64,000 bases of DNA from Lota lota (Eukaryota; Chordata; Actinopteri; Gadiformes; Lotidae). A model generated the notes under the pieces. The model was not told the origin of the DNA, did not search any database, and worked only from the letters and a program-made list of their open reading frames with translations. Below, in pieces: positions 1 through 17,929 of the stretch. Position 1 is the stretch's first letter. Every line of letters starts with the position of its first letter. The translations under genes were made by a program, and so were the position numbers. The stretch lies in the NCBI GenBank assembly GCA_026745465.1, contig JACYXH010000813.1:2589892-2653891 (forward strand). The letters are read 5' to 3'.

Positions 1-310
1 TGACCAAGAGAGGGTAAAGCTTCTCGGACACCTATTATAACGCCACAGTATGTGTGGAGCTCGTTCTGGACAGCCGTTGATTTTGATGATCACGTCTGAG
101 AGGGTTAGGCTTCCAGGACACCTATTATTCAACGCTACGGTGTGTGGATGTGTGGAGCTCCGTCTGAGCAGCGGGTTATATTGATATCCGTGTCCGAGTG
201 AGGGCTTCTCAGTATAACGCCACGGTGTGTGGCTTATTTCATATACAACGTCACTCATTGTAACACTCATACACAACGACGGTCACAAAGTTGCTGGTCA
301 CACGCGACGG
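1..310 (+). repeat. Dispersed repeat with internal tandem units, copy 1
   Basis: Two imperfect tandem units of about 95 bp (about 8-98 and 99-195) each carry an agagggt..cttc..gacacctatt core followed by an aacgccac..gtgtgg core. A tail then runs to about 300 with a run close to catacacaacgacggtca. The same unit and tail occur at about 15,590-16,080 (opposite strand) and 24,785-24,960 (tail only). Three copies at unrelated sites show that this is an interspersed family. No coding capacity or family name is recognised. Confidence 0.7.
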
Positions 311-404
311 TCACACTCTTTCCTTTCCCAAAACACATTTTTCTTTAAATCGGTCCAGTTGAAACAGCGGGTTCACTTGTTCTTTAACAGCTAACCAGCC
401 TGAA

Positions 405-2090
<1,686 letters not shown>

Positions 2091-3300
2091 CTGTGCTCCC
2101 CACATTCCGAATATTTCGGGTTTTACTACAGTTGTGGTAGCTATTGTCCTGTCTGATTAGTAGTGGTGTCTTGACATTTCATTTGATGCATTTAATGTAG
2201 AATCATAACTATCTTGAGTTTACTTTACTATCAGTTTAAAGTCTTATTCTGTGAAACGGCCACCAAAGAGTACACTCCGCATATTTATTCTGTATTGTTA
2301 TGATTTCTACACGATGGGACAGTACAATGTTTTATATACCAGTTTCCTAAACTTAACGGCACCATTTGTATTTGGAGTTAGTACTTGGAACCACATTATA
2401 CAAGAGACCTATAAACCAATGGTGCTTAAGGGTACAAGGGTCAACACACTAAAACAAACACTACAACATCGATAAACTAATGCAATACTAACAGCAGTCT
2501 GCCGTCTTATCTCCAAGAGACTCTTTTATGATAACTAGATTAAACTTGTAGTACAAAACCCTAATTGTCTATGTACTTTTGACCGACAAAATAATTTTTG
2601 TAAGAAATGTGTATTATACTCTGTTTGACATTATTTGTCAATTTCCTTTTGGTTAGATAGTGTGCTATGGTAGATATATTCTTTCCATAATTTTGGATTT
2701 TTCAACCTCATGCTTTTCTACATGTATGTTTTCATGGCCAATTAGCCCATGTTGCTTGTTTGTGCTCCAATTACTATATTTTTACCCTGTACAAAATGTG
2801 GATATGTAAATAGAAGTCACAGAAATGCCTTCTCATGCAATATGTGCTGCCTGTTTCTCCTGCCATGTTTTACTTATGTGGTGGTGATGTTTTTCATATT
2901 ATCTCCAACTTCAAAGAAATAAACATATTTTCTAAGTCTTGTTTCAAATAATTTATTTATTTTGATTCCAAGTTAGTGTTGAAACATGTGTCCTCCACAT
3001 TTTGAAATGGTACATACAGTATGTCTGTTGTCTTCTTTACCAGTGTTGCACTTTATTTTGATTCCAGAATAGATACACAAGATGATTGCTCTTGGTTTTC
3101 CAAGAATATAATGTTTACCATCTGTTGTCAAATGTGCGGTTTTGGGTTTAGTATGATAGTGCAGCTAATGGCAAAAGCCCATTCAGTTATCAGTCAATAG
3201 AATATCACAGTACTATACAATGAAATGTAATATATTTGTTGTATTTTTACAACTATTTTTAAAATGGCGTCTGACATCAATACCACTCATAGTATCTAAA
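2091..3300. repeat. Tandem duplicate of the pentraxin flanks, gene-less copy A
   Basis: Positions 2,091-2,960 match 3,305-3,358 plus 3,873-4,395, the sequence just beyond the 3' end of the pentraxin gene. Positions 2,960-3,300 match about 5,720-6,100, the sequence upstream of that gene. The two flanks therefore adjoin here without the roughly 1.3 kb that holds the gene in the other copy. The match is seen by eye through shared strings such as agatacacaagatgattg and cccatgttgcttgtttgtg. Either a paralogue was deleted, or the two blocks are independent repeats that happen to lie in this order. Confidence 0.6.
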
Positions 3301-3358
3301 GTTATGTGCTCCCCACATTCTGAATATTTTGGGTTTAACAAGAGTTGTGTTAGCTATT

Positions 3359-3872
3359 CATGGGCGTACTGTAGGAGTGAGTCTTGACATTGGGTGGGTG
3401 GGTTCACTTAAAGTGGGGGTTCCCCCCCAATGAACTTTCGAGCGTCAAACACTATACACCAATTTGTGCCTTTTCTGTATATATTTATTGTGGAAATGTA
3501 TTTATTTATGTAAAGGAAAACACAAACACCAACTGGTTCCTACGCCATGTCACAGCCAATTTCACCAATCATTGTGTTCGTACACTCACACAGAAACTGC
3601 ATAGCTTTGTCTTTTGAGATTTTCTGTATTTTAGAAACAAAAAAAACCCACAAAATAAAACCAGTATTACAAGTGACTGCATTCGGCAACCCGCAAAATA
3701 GGGCTTATTTAATAGGGTATGTATGTAGTTATGTTGTTGTGGGCTTTTTTGTAATATTTTATACAAGATAGTATTAGTACAAAAGTATTAAAATCTTTAG
3801 TTTTTTCCGCTCCATTGACCCCTGTGGATGGACGGCGCCCCTAGCATTTGCCTGTGCCACAAGCCGGGCCTG
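3359..3872. mobile_element. Short non-autonomous hAT-like DNA element
   Basis: A 514-bp block interrupts copy B of the duplicated flank; copy A lacks it at the matching point (about 2,137). It is bounded by an 8-bp direct repeat, tagctatt (3,351-3,358) and tagctatc (3,873-3,880). Its ends are imperfectly inverted: catgggcgtactgt on the left, caggcccggcttgt read inward from the right. An 8-bp duplication fits the hAT superfamily. It has no transposase. Confidence 0.65.
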
Positions 3873-4395
3873 TAGCTATCGTTGTCCTGTCTGTTCAGTA
3901 GTGGTGTCCCGACATTATTTCATTTGATGAATTTAATGTAGAATCACAACTATCTGTTTACTTTACTGAAATCAGTTGAAAGTCTTATTCTGTGAGTACA
4001 ATCCGAGGTATTTATTCTTTATTTTTTAGATGGGATAGTACAATGTTTTGTATACCAATTTCCTCACCTTAACAGCACAATTAGTATCACTAAATGGTTA
4101 GATGGCTGTCTAGGGTAGATATATTATTTTCATTATTTAGAATTTTAAAATCTCATGCTTTTCTACATGAATGTTTTCATGGCCCATTAGCCCATGTTGC
4201 TTGTTTGTGCTCCAATTACTATATTTTTACTTTCTACAAAATGTGGATATGCAAATAGAAGAAGTCACAGAAAAGCCTCATGCGATGTGTGCTGCCTGTT
4301 TCTCCTGCCATATTTTAGTTATGTGGTGGTGATGTTTTTCATACTAGCTCCAACTTCAAATAAATAAACGTATTTTCTAAGTCTAGCTTCAAATC
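3873..4395. repeat. Duplicated flank, copy B, downstream side of the pentraxin gene
   Basis: Matches about 2,137-2,950. Together with the matching block at about 5,720-6,100 it frames the pentraxin gene, so the duplicated unit was larger than either block. Confidence 0.6.
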
Positions 4396-4456
4396 TTTTA
4401 TTCCATTTTATTTTTTATCTTAAGTGTTACCCCATGCAATAGGCAATAATGTTTTA

Positions 4457-5362
4457 CTATGCTTTGCATAGATCTTGCTTGTTTTCCTCTAGCACATTTC
4501 CAATTATCTGAAATTCCATTGCTCTCCAATTCAACACATTTCCTGGGATAAAATTTAGGTCATTGGCATAGTGCCCCAATTCACATGGCGAGAGGACATA
4601 GTCCCACATATGGACATCCGACATCATTCCTACAAATGATTGGCTCGAATCAAACCCGCCACCATAGGCGTCCTGTTCTTGGCCCAGGATTGTGATGGGC
4701 TCTTCATTAATCGGCATTCCTTGATTTATAAATCTTCTGGAGCTAGGCTGGCCATCTAGCCACACTTGAGTCAGCCCAGTCTCAGAAGACCATGTGCCAC
4801 AGATGGAGACCCACTTGTTCAATGGTATATACAGCTGAAGAAAATCTGCTGAAGCATCCTGTGCCAGCATCCTGATTGAAGTTGCACCAAGTTTGAAAAT
4901 CCCAAAGGCATTTATACGGGAGCGAGTAGCCAATGAGAAAATCCCATAGTCCCGACTGATATCTGTGAAGGATCTAATATTTAAAAAAAACAATTGAACA
5001 ATTTGAGGCAAATGGTTAATCTGGTCAAGTAATGGGGTACAAAAAACAAATCATTGATCAAGTTATAGTAGGCCAACCTGACGCAGGCTGTAACAGCTTT
5101 GAATTCTGTCTTGGATGTCAATAATTTCACATGAGCTGTGTTGGTCTCTTTAGGAAAAGTGAACATTTTGCCTGAGAGATCTATAGAGAAGGGAAAAGCC
5201 AGTGAAGAATATATGCAAATATTTAAAAAAGCACATTCATTCATATAATTCTACAATATTATGTCGTGTTGGATAGGGCTATAACAAATGTTAAGTTGAT
5301 TTACCTTGAGGGAATGCGCAACATGCTGTAAACACAGCCATCAATAGTAGAACCTTCTCCAT
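4457..5362 (-). CDS. Pentraxin (C-reactive protein / serum amyloid P-like)
   Basis: Short pentraxins are secreted, calcium-dependent pattern-recognition proteins that form ring oligomers. Three coding exons join in frame: 5305-5362, 5078-5180 and 4457-4973, giving 225 residues, the normal family length. Exon 1 encodes a hydrophobic signal peptide (MEKVLLLMAVFTACCA). The body shows FTFPKET near its start, WLDGQP, a calcium-site region LGQEQDAYGGGFDSSQSFVG, and MSDVHMWDYVLSP, all typical pentraxin landmarks. The family signature H-x-C-x-[ST]-W-x-[ST] reads SICGTWSS, so its first His is Ser. A likely poly(A) signal lies at 4,397-4,402 (tttatt on the plus strand). Whether it is orthologous to CRP or to SAP cannot be told, because fish pentraxins form their own group. 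Confidence 0.93.
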
Positions 5363-5719
5363 CTTAAATTCAAAATATAAAGTGTCATGTTTTCATAGGC
5401 CTATGTCTTTTTGTAAAAATGATTGGTATTTTGGTTAAAAAACCATGGTTGGCTTCACAGCCACACAATTTCAACCAACACAAGTACACTAGACTATGTA
5501 CAATTTAGGATTTAGATACTCACAGTATTGCTGTGTAGGCTTTGTGTTTCAGATTGTAAAATATGAGACACATAACCTTCTTTATGTGACTCAAGTAGGT
5601 CACAGAGCAGGTGGGTTGATCAGTCTGACCCTTCTGTAAACAAAAATGATCCTATCAAAACTAAGGAACTTGTCCTGGTGTGTTGTTGCCATTGTCGCGA
5701 TTTAGGGCGGAGACAGAGG

Positions 5720-6100
5720 GACATGTCCCCTCCATATTTTGAAATTATACATATGTCCCCCCCCATCCTCTTTTACCAGTGTTAAACATAATTTTGATGT
5801 CAGAATAGATACACAAGATGATTGGCCGTGGTTAACAAGCATGTAATTAAAACACATTTTCAAAAAATAAAATGAAATATATAATAATGATAATACAAAA
5901 ATACAAAATATATATAATAAATACAAAAATACCAATGTTTACTGTTTGTTGCCAAATGCAGTTTTGGCTTTAGTACGATAGTGCAGGTAATGGCAAAAGC
6001 ACATTCAACTATCAGAAGTCTGAATATCACAGGACTATACAATGTCATTTTACATTTATTTTAAATTTGGTGTCTGTGACATCAATTCCAATCATATAGA
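5720..6100. repeat. Duplicated flank, copy B, upstream side of the pentraxin gene
   Basis: Matches about 2,960-3,300, with a small AT-rich insertion near 5,850-5,930. It lies beyond the 5' end of the pentraxin gene. Confidence 0.6.
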
Positions 6101-6375
6101 CACTCAAAAATTACAAATAGACTATAGTAGGAGGCCAGGCAAAAGGAAAGTTAAATAAGTTGAAAGTCTGAGGTAAAGAAGTATATGTGTGTGAAATAAT
6201 ATGGACATTTTGACTGTTAAACTGTTAAACAAAATATTTCTTCATTGCAAAGACCAAATTTGGAAGATGTGAACATTTTATTAACTTGGCTGTTAAAGTT
6301 TAACAATTCTATCAGTAACTACAGTGTGACAAAAACAAAATATTCCTTCATTGCAGAGATCTCTCTCTCTCTTTC

Positions 6376-7055
6376 TCAATTCAATTCAATTCAATTCAAT
6401 TTAAGGGCTTTACTGGCATAAAAAAGGCATTCCTTAATATTGCTGAAGCAAAACAGTAACAGTAACATAAATAACACAATAATATAAGTAGTAATAGTCA
6501 AAATGACAAAAACAATGATATACAACAGTAATACAATGACAATACACTATGAAAACAGTAATAGTACATGAATAGTTACATGGTGTGTCCCTGGTTGTTC
6601 CCGAGGTTATGACAGGCGAGGACATATCTTGTTGCTAACAAGCATTATTTTGGTTTTCCCCCAAGGATATATTTAATATCTCACTGTCTGATTGGGATTA
6701 GAATTGTGGGTATTGTTGGGTAAATTTAGGAAAGAAATATTTTCTTGTTTCTTTGTACTTTGGACAGTGTAGCAGGAAGTGGGTTTCGGTTTCCACTTGT
6801 TTCTGTGGACAGTGTGTGCACAGCCTGTCCTCCCTGGGTAGCCAGGTCTGTCTGTGGCGACCAGTCTCCAGGGCCAGGCTGTGCCCGCTGAGCCGGTATC
6901 TGGTCAGTGTCTTCCTGAGTGTGGAGTCAGATACGGTGCTCAGGTAATTTGCTCGTGTGTATGGACGGTTTAGGGCCAGGAACAGTTCATTTTGGGTTGG
7001 GTTTTTGTGGTGTCTTTCCAATGGGTAATTTATCTTTCTCTTTGTTTCCTGATAA
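6376..7055 (-). mobile_element. LINE (non-LTR retrotransposon), 3' portion
   Basis: The minus strand encodes the end of a LINE ORF2 (about 7,021-6,698), including a Cys/His-rich segment CTHCPQKQVETETHFLLHC as found near the C terminus of several fish LINEs. It is followed by a 3' tail of tandem TTGAA units (about 6,376-6,402). The rest of the reverse transcriptase lies at 12,248-13,270, because a Gypsy element was inserted between them. Clade not determined. Confidence 0.8.
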
Positions 7056-7526
7056 TGTCACGCCGCCCCCTGCCTCCACCTAGTGGCGCCGGCTGCCACT
7101 TCCCCACGCGCCTCCATGTTTACACTCCTGTTTCCCATCAGCCAATCAACGCACCTTATTTATTCCCTGGATTCCTTGCAGCCGGCGCTAGTTCGTTGTA
7201 CTCACTACCAGTCAGTATCCTCGTTCCCGCAAACTAGATTCTTGTTCCTTTTTCTCTGCCTGCTCCTAACTTGTCCTCTCCTGTCTCCAGCCCATTCCCG
7301 GATCCCCGCCAGTTACCCAACCCCCCGCCAGCCTGATTGACTACCTGCCGCCGAACCTCCGCCTGTTAGACCACTCGCCTGCCGCCTAACCCCGACTACC
7401 TGTTTGCTTGCCCGACCACAACTCGCTTAGCCCTTGCCTGTTGTTCTGCCAATTAATCCCCTTTGAACCTTTCCACCATCTCCTCTCTGTGTCTCATGTT
7501 TGGGTCCCTAGTCCTGTTCTATGACA
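7056..7526 (+). repeat. 5' LTR of Gypsy element A
   Basis: A 471-bp direct repeat of 11,755-12,247, starting tgtcacgccgcc and ending ctgttctatgaca. Confidence 0.93.
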
Positions 7527-10500
7527 GTACGAACTAGCCATCATAGACCCAGCGGACACAGAGTCTCTTCATCAGGTAATCTCCCGTCAGGGAGCACTCC
7601 TTGGTCAGCATGATCGGGCCCTGCAAGAGATAGCTGCCAGCCTCCGGGAGATCACTCAAGCGTTCCGTGATCTCCGCAACCCGGCACCTTCCCCCGTCTC
7701 CCCGCCACCCCAGCCTGCGGCTCCTAGCCCTCCGACGTCCTCCCGGGATCCCTATATTCCTGCCCCCGAGCGCTACGAGTGCAATTTGGGATCCTGTCGA
7801 GCGTTTCTGTTGCAGTGTTCCCTGGTCTTTGACCTACAGCCTAACACCTACCCCACAGACAGATCCCGCACCGCGTACTTGATCGGTGCACTGCGAGGCG
7901 AGGCTCTCGCCTGGGCGACGGCTGTATGGGAACGCGGCTCCGCCGTTTACTCCTCCTACTCCGAATTCATGGCGGAGATGCAGCGGGTGTTCGACCATCC
8001 GGTTCGGGGAGGTGAGGCTTCCAAGCGCCTACTGTCCCTGCGTCAAGGGTCGTGGAGTGTCGCCGCTTTCGCGTAAGAGTTCCGTACCCTCGCCGCAGAG
8101 AGCGGTTGGAACGAGGAGGCCTTACAGGGAGTTTTCTTGAGTGCGCTTAGTAACTCTGTCAAGGATGAACTGGCCTCTCGGGAGGATTCTCCAGACCTCG
8201 ACCATCTGATTTCCCTCGCCATTCGTTTGGACAATCGACTCCGTGAACGCCGCAGAGAACGGTCTCTCCTTCAGACTCCCGCCTCCTTCCCCGTTCCCTC
8301 GGTTGTTTCCCGGCCGTCTACCTCTAGTGCCAGTTCTACCATCCCCGAGCCATCACTTTCCCCTATGTCAGAGTCCATGCAACTGGGACGCACCCGCCTC
8401 TCCCTGGAGGAGAGAGAGCGTCGCCTCCGGGCTGTGTCTTTATTGTGGCCTTGCCGGTCACTTCTTGTCCGCCTGCCCCACCCGTCCGTGAAAAGGATAG
8501 ACTCACCAGTCTATCCTGAGGGGTCCTGGCGAGTCAAGCCCTCAATCCCTCGGTTTCCCGTCCCCTGCTCGATGCTTCCCTCTTGTGGTTAGATCGGCCA
8601 CTATCGCTCGCCGTGCTCCTGGACTCGGGAGCGGACGTGTCTTTTATTGACCAGGAGTTCGTTCGTCAATTGGGGATTTATATAGTTCCTCTTGACTCCC
8701 CAATCGAGGCCCAGGCTCTTAACGGCAAGTCGCTCGCCCGGGTGGAGCGCCGGGCGGTTCCTGTTAAGGTTCTGATCTCCGGTAATCATCACGAACTCCT
8801 ATCCCTTCATGTCATAGACTGCCCGTTTGCCCCGATAGTTCTGGGATTCCCCTGGCTCCAGACGCACAATCCCCAGATTGATTGGAAGGCGGGAACAGTA
8901 TCCTCCTGGAGCATCTATTGACACTCCCACTGTTTGCGGTCCGCTCAGTCTCCCCCGGTTTCGGGATCCAAGGTAGCCTCTATGCCACCGGATCTGTCTT
9001 CCGTCCCGGAGGATTATCATGACCTGAGGATGGTTTTTAGTAAGACCCACGCCCTCTCCCTTCCACCTCACCGCCCGTATGATTGCGCCATTGACCTACT
9101 TCCCGGCTCCACTCTTCCCAGCAGCCGTCTGTATAACCTCTCCCGACCGGAACGGGAGGCGATGGAGGAGTACATTCGGGATTCCCTTGCTGCTGGTATC
9201 ATCCGCCCGTCCTCCTCCCCAGTTGAAGCTGGGTTCTTTTTTGTGGGGAAGAAGGACGGCTCTCTCTGCCCCTGTATAGACTTCCATCACCGTTAAAAAC
9301 AAATATCCCTTACCCCTCATCAGCTCTGCCTTCATCCTGCTCAATGGAGCCACGGTGTATTCCAAACTAGTTATTCGCAACGCCTATCATCTGGTCCGCA
9401 TCAGGGAGTGGGATGAGTGGAAGACTGCATTCAACACACCTCTGGGGCATTTTGAGTATCGGGTAATGCCACACCAACGCCCCTGCGGTCTTCCAAGCTC
9501 TTGTGAACGATGTCCTTCGTGACATGTTAAATCGTTCCGTCTTCGTCTACTTCGACGACCTCCTCATCTTTTCCAGTTCCTTCGCGGAGCATAAGCGTCA
9601 CGTGCAGCAGGTTCTCCAACGCCTCCTGGAGAACAAGCTGTTCGTGAAAGCTGAGAAGTGTGTGTTTCACGTCCCGTCCGTCTCCTTCCTGGGATATATC
9701 ATCGGCCAGGGGGAGGTGCGGATGGATCCCTCCAAGGTCTCAGCGGTAGCAGAGTGGCCAACCCCTTCCTTACGTAAGAGACTCCAGCAGTTCCTTGGTT
9801 TTGCCAACTTCTATCGCCGCTTTATCCGCGGCTACAGTCAGGTCGCGGCGCCTCTCACGGTTTTAACATCCACCAAAATGACTTTTGCATGGACACCAGA
9901 GGCTGAGTCCGCATTTCAGAACCTAAAGAAACGGTTAGTTTCTGCACCCATTTTAGTGCAACCGGACCCTACCTTCCAGTTCGTGGTGGAGGTTGATGCT
10001 TCCGACACCGGAGTGGGCGCGGTGCTTTCTCAACGTTCTCCCACTGATCATAAGCTCCACCCCTGCGCCTTCTTCTCGTGCCGGCTAACGCTTCCGGAAC
10101 GCAACTATGATGTGGGAAACCGTGAGCTCCTGGCCGTGAAGTTGGCATTAGAGGAGTGGAGACACTGGTTGGAGGGTGCTGAACAGCCGTTCATTGTGTG
10201 GACCGACCACCGAAACCTGTCTTGTATTCAGACGGCGAAGAGGCTGAATTCCAGGCAGGCCAGATGGGCATTATTTTTCGGCCGTTTCAACTTCGCCCTC
10301 ACCTATCATCCTGGTTCCAGGAACGTCAAACCGGACACACTGTCCCGCCTACACTCCCCTGAGGATCCTTGTCTGGACCCCGAGCCCATCCTGCCTGTCA
10401 CCTGCCTAGTGGCCATGCTCATCTGGGAGGTCGAGGCCGCTGTACGTCAAGCACAGGAACAACAGCCTAACCCCGGCACCGGTCCCCCCCAACCGGCTAT

Positions 10501-11754
10501 TTGTTCCCGAGGCAGAGTGGTCCAGGGTTCTTTCCTGGGCCCACTCCTCCAAACTTACCTGTCACCCCAGAATCACCCGAACCCTGAACTTCCTCTGGCT
10601 ACGTTTTTGGTGGTCCTCCATGGACGCGGACGTCCGTTCCTTCATCGCGGCGTGCGCGCCCTGCGCGTGGAACAAGACCTCCACCCGGCCCACTTCCGGC
10701 TTTCTCCGTCCACTGCCCATCCCCAGCCGTCCATGGTCCCACATCGCCTTAGACTTTGTCACCGGTCTTCCCCTGTCTGAAGGGAATACTACCATCCTCA
10801 CCATAATTGACCATTTCTCTAAGTCCGCCCACTTCCTGGCCCTGCCCAAACTCCCCTCGGCGAAGGAGCCTGGGGACCTCCTGGTGTATCACGTGTTTCG
10901 CCTCCACGGCACCCCTGCAGACGTCGTCTCAGATCGGGGCCCTCAGTTCACCTCCCAGGTCTGGCGAGCCTTTTGTAAGCCCTGGGAGCCACGGTCAGCC
11001 TCTCTTCTGGTTACCATCCTCAGTCCAATGGCCAAACAGAGCGGACTAATCAAGAGATGGAGGTCGCACTTCGTTGTGTCTCTGAAGCCAACTTGTCGTC
11101 CTGGAGCACGCTACTCCCTTGGGTAGAATACGCGCACCCTTGTAAGTGTGTCTACAGGCCTTTCCCTATTTATGTGCTCTTTGGGGTACCAACCGCCTCT
11201 GTTCCCCGCCTTGGAGGTCGAAATAGCGGTGCCGTCTGTCCAGGCTCACCTACGGCGCTGTCAACGCACCTGGAGACGCGCACGAGTAGCTCTGCTCCGT
11301 ACTTCCTCCCGCTCTCAGCAACAGGCCATCCGACGCCGACGACCAGCCCCTCGAACGGTCCGTTCGGTCCGTTCGAGATCGAGTCCATAGTCAACCCCTG
11401 TGCCGTCCGCCTGAAGCTTCCCCCGTCCCTCCGTGTTCACCCGACTTTTCACGTCTCTCAACTCAAGCCAGTCTCCTCCAGTCCGCTGTCTCCCCCTGCT
11501 CCGGCTCCGCCTTCCCCTAGGATCATTGATGACCACCCGGCGTGGACGGTCAGCCGCCTTTTAGACGTGCGTCGCCGCAGCCGGGGCTACCAGTACCTGG
11601 TGGATTGGGAGGGCTACATACCTGAAGAGCACTCCTGGGTTCCAAGAAGTTACATCTTAGACGCCACGCTCATCTCAGACTTCCACCGTCAGCACCCGTC
11701 CGGCTCTGGGCGCCCGCCTGGAGGCGTCCGTAGGGGGGGGGGGGGGGGGGGTAC

Positions 11755-12247
11755 TGTCACGCCGCCCCCTGCCTCCATCTAGTGCCGCCGGCTGCCACTT
11801 CCCCACGTGCCTCAATGTTTATACTCCTGTTTCCCATCAGCCAATCAACACACCCAATTTATTCCCCGGATTCCTTGCAGCCGGCGCTAGTTCGTTGTAC
11901 TCACTACCAGTCAGTATCCTCGTTCCCGCAAACTAGATTCTTGTTCCTTTTTCTCTGCCTGCTCCTAACTTGTCCTCTCCTGTCTCCAGCCCATTCCCGG
12001 ATCCCCGCCAGTTACCCAACCCCCCGCCAGCCTGATTGACTACCTGCCGCCGAACCTCCGCCTGTTAGACCCCTCGCCTGCCGCCTAACCCCGACTACCT
12101 GTTTGCCTGCCGACCACTGACCCTCTGCCTGCCCGACCACGACTCGCTTAGCCCTTGCCTGTTGTTCTGCCAATAAATCCCCTTTGCACCTTTCCACCAA
12201 TTCCTCTCTGTGTCTCGCGTTTGGGTCCCTAGTCCTGTTCTATGACA
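11755..12247 (+). repeat. 3' LTR of Gypsy element A
   Basis: A 493-bp direct repeat of 7,056-7,526. The two differ mostly in the first 120 bp and by a small internal length change. Confidence 0.93.
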
Positions 12248-13270
12248 GATAATTTGTTTGGGCCAGGATGTGTGTGTGCTGACCAGGGGCTATGTAGGGC
12301 TAGTTAGTGAACTGAGCCTCAGCACCAGCTGGTGGAGGGGACTCTTTTTCTGTACACGTTTCTTGGTGCGTTAGGGCTTTGCAGTGGAGGGTTTGGGGGT
12401 TGCTTGATTATAGGTGATTGGGGAATTTGATAGATCATTTTTCTATTTTGATTTGGAGGGGATATTGGCCTATTTCTGCTTGGCAGGCATTGTTTGGAGT
12501 TTTCCTTTGAAGGTGTAATATATTTTTCAAATCAAAATTCAATATTCAGTTGGGTGTTTGTTCCAGGTTTCAAATTGTAGTTGTTTGCTTAGTGGGCCCC
12601 AGATTCCACTGCCATATAAGGCAATGGGTTCTATCACCGAAACTAGGATCTTCAGCCAGATTTGGATTGGGATTTCAATTTGAATGTTTATTTTTAGTGC
12701 ATGGAAGGCTCTTCCTGCTTTGTCTCTTAGGTTGTTTACAGCCGTTTTGAATGAACCAGTGGGACTGATGTTTAGGCCTAAGTATGTGTAATTGTGTGTT
12801 GTAATTTGAAAGTGTCCAAATATAATTTATATTTCTGGTCTTGGAGCCCATACCTTTTTTGAAAGATCATGATATTGGTCTTCTTCAGGTTGACTGTGAG
12901 GGCCCAGGTTTGACAGAACCTGTTTAGTTCGTCCAGGTGTTGCTGAAGTCCTTCTTGGGTTGGGGACAGTAGGACCAGATCGTCTGCGTATAAAAGGCAT
13001 TTAACCTGTGTGTTGTGTAGATCAATAACTGTAGCTGTGGATGTTTCTAGTGTTTTAGCCAATTTGTCAATATATATGTCAAAAAGTGTGGGGGAGAGAT
13101 TGCAACCTTGTTTAACACCACGCTCCTAGTGGAAGAAATGTTCGTGGCCGATTTTGACTGCGCATTGGATGTTTGTGTATATTGATTTAATTATATCAAA
13201 TGTTTTCCCTTCATTACCCATTTCTATGAGTATTTCTATAGAATGCCATCATGCCAAATTGAGTCGAATG
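12248..13270 (-). mobile_element. LINE (non-LTR retrotransposon), reverse transcriptase portion
   Basis: The minus strand encodes reverse transcriptase motifs: KQGCNLSPTLF near 13,100, the catalytic YADD in LLYADDLVLLSPTQEG (about 12,970-13,010), and NLKKTNIMIF downstream. At least one stop codon interrupts the frame (just before ERGVKQGCN, near 13,125), so it is dead. It continues at 7,055 on the other side of Gypsy element A. The 5' end is lost near the CT repeat at 13,327. Confidence 0.87.
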
Positions 13271-13322
13271 CTTGAAATCTACAAAACATGCAAAGATTTA
13301 TTCTTTATTTTGGTAATTGGTT

Positions 13323-13472
<150 letters not shown>

Positions 13473-13526
13473 CGTCACTACCCATAATCCCCCACGATAG
13501 CTTTGACAACCAGTAGATAATCCAAA

Positions 13527-17452
<3,926 letters not shown>

Positions 17453-17478
17453 AGAATGCAGACCATAAAGTGTAGGAC

Positions 17479-17490
17479 TAATAAAATAAA
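17479..17490 (+). other. Likely psmd4 poly(A) signal
   Basis: aataaaataaaataa starts about 27 bp after the stop codon. A second aataaa at about 17,699 could give a longer 3' UTR. Confidence 0.6.
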
Positions 17491-17929
17491 ATAAGGCCAC
17501 GTGTTATTTTATTTCAGTTCTACTGATTTACCTCATTAACTCACTTGATGAGGCATTCTTTACAACCATAAACTTCATGGAAACTTCCTTCAATATTTTT
17601 CTATTTTAAACCTGTTTGACACGTTATTGTGCGTGGATTTATTTGTGCGTGTGTGACATAATTGAGGCTTTTGTATTATGACTCCGCAACAACTACTTAA
17701 TAAATGTACAATATGAAAATTGCTTGGGTGCAACGCATTTGTCTTCCATGTCAATCTAGCCAGTTTTTTGTTGTGGCTTAAATAAAATAACTAAATGGCC
17801 ACAACTTTTTTTTTTCCAATGGGTTGCGCTTTCTCTCACATAATCGGGCATCGGCACAGTAGCTTTGCATCACCGATAGGGTTTATTTTGATCTAATACA
17901 ACCGTGGACCAGTCGACCAGTGACGTTTA

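Larger units (their letters stand above)
7056..12247 (+). mobile_element. Ty3/Gypsy LTR retrotransposon with chromodomain (element A)
   Basis: Both LTRs and the internal gag-pol region are present. The internal part carries a gag-like region (about 7,540-8,490), a protease segment with LLDSGADVSFID (about 8,610-8,660), reverse transcriptase and RNase H (about 9,000-10,350), integrase (about 10,560-11,130) and a C-terminal chromodomain with [17 protein letters not shown] (about 11,590-11,650). A G-rich run lies just before the 3' LTR. It is flanked by the 5-bp duplication gataa (7,051-7,055 and 12,248-12,252) and sits inside a LINE. The reading frames are broken in several places, so it is a fossil; the LTRs are still closely alike, so the insertion is fairly recent. 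Confidence 0.95.

Noticed and set aside
7083-7340. Plus-strand frames inside the LTRs of element A (also 11,782-12,039)
   Set aside because: Repeated in both LTRs and simply reflect C-rich LTR sequence.
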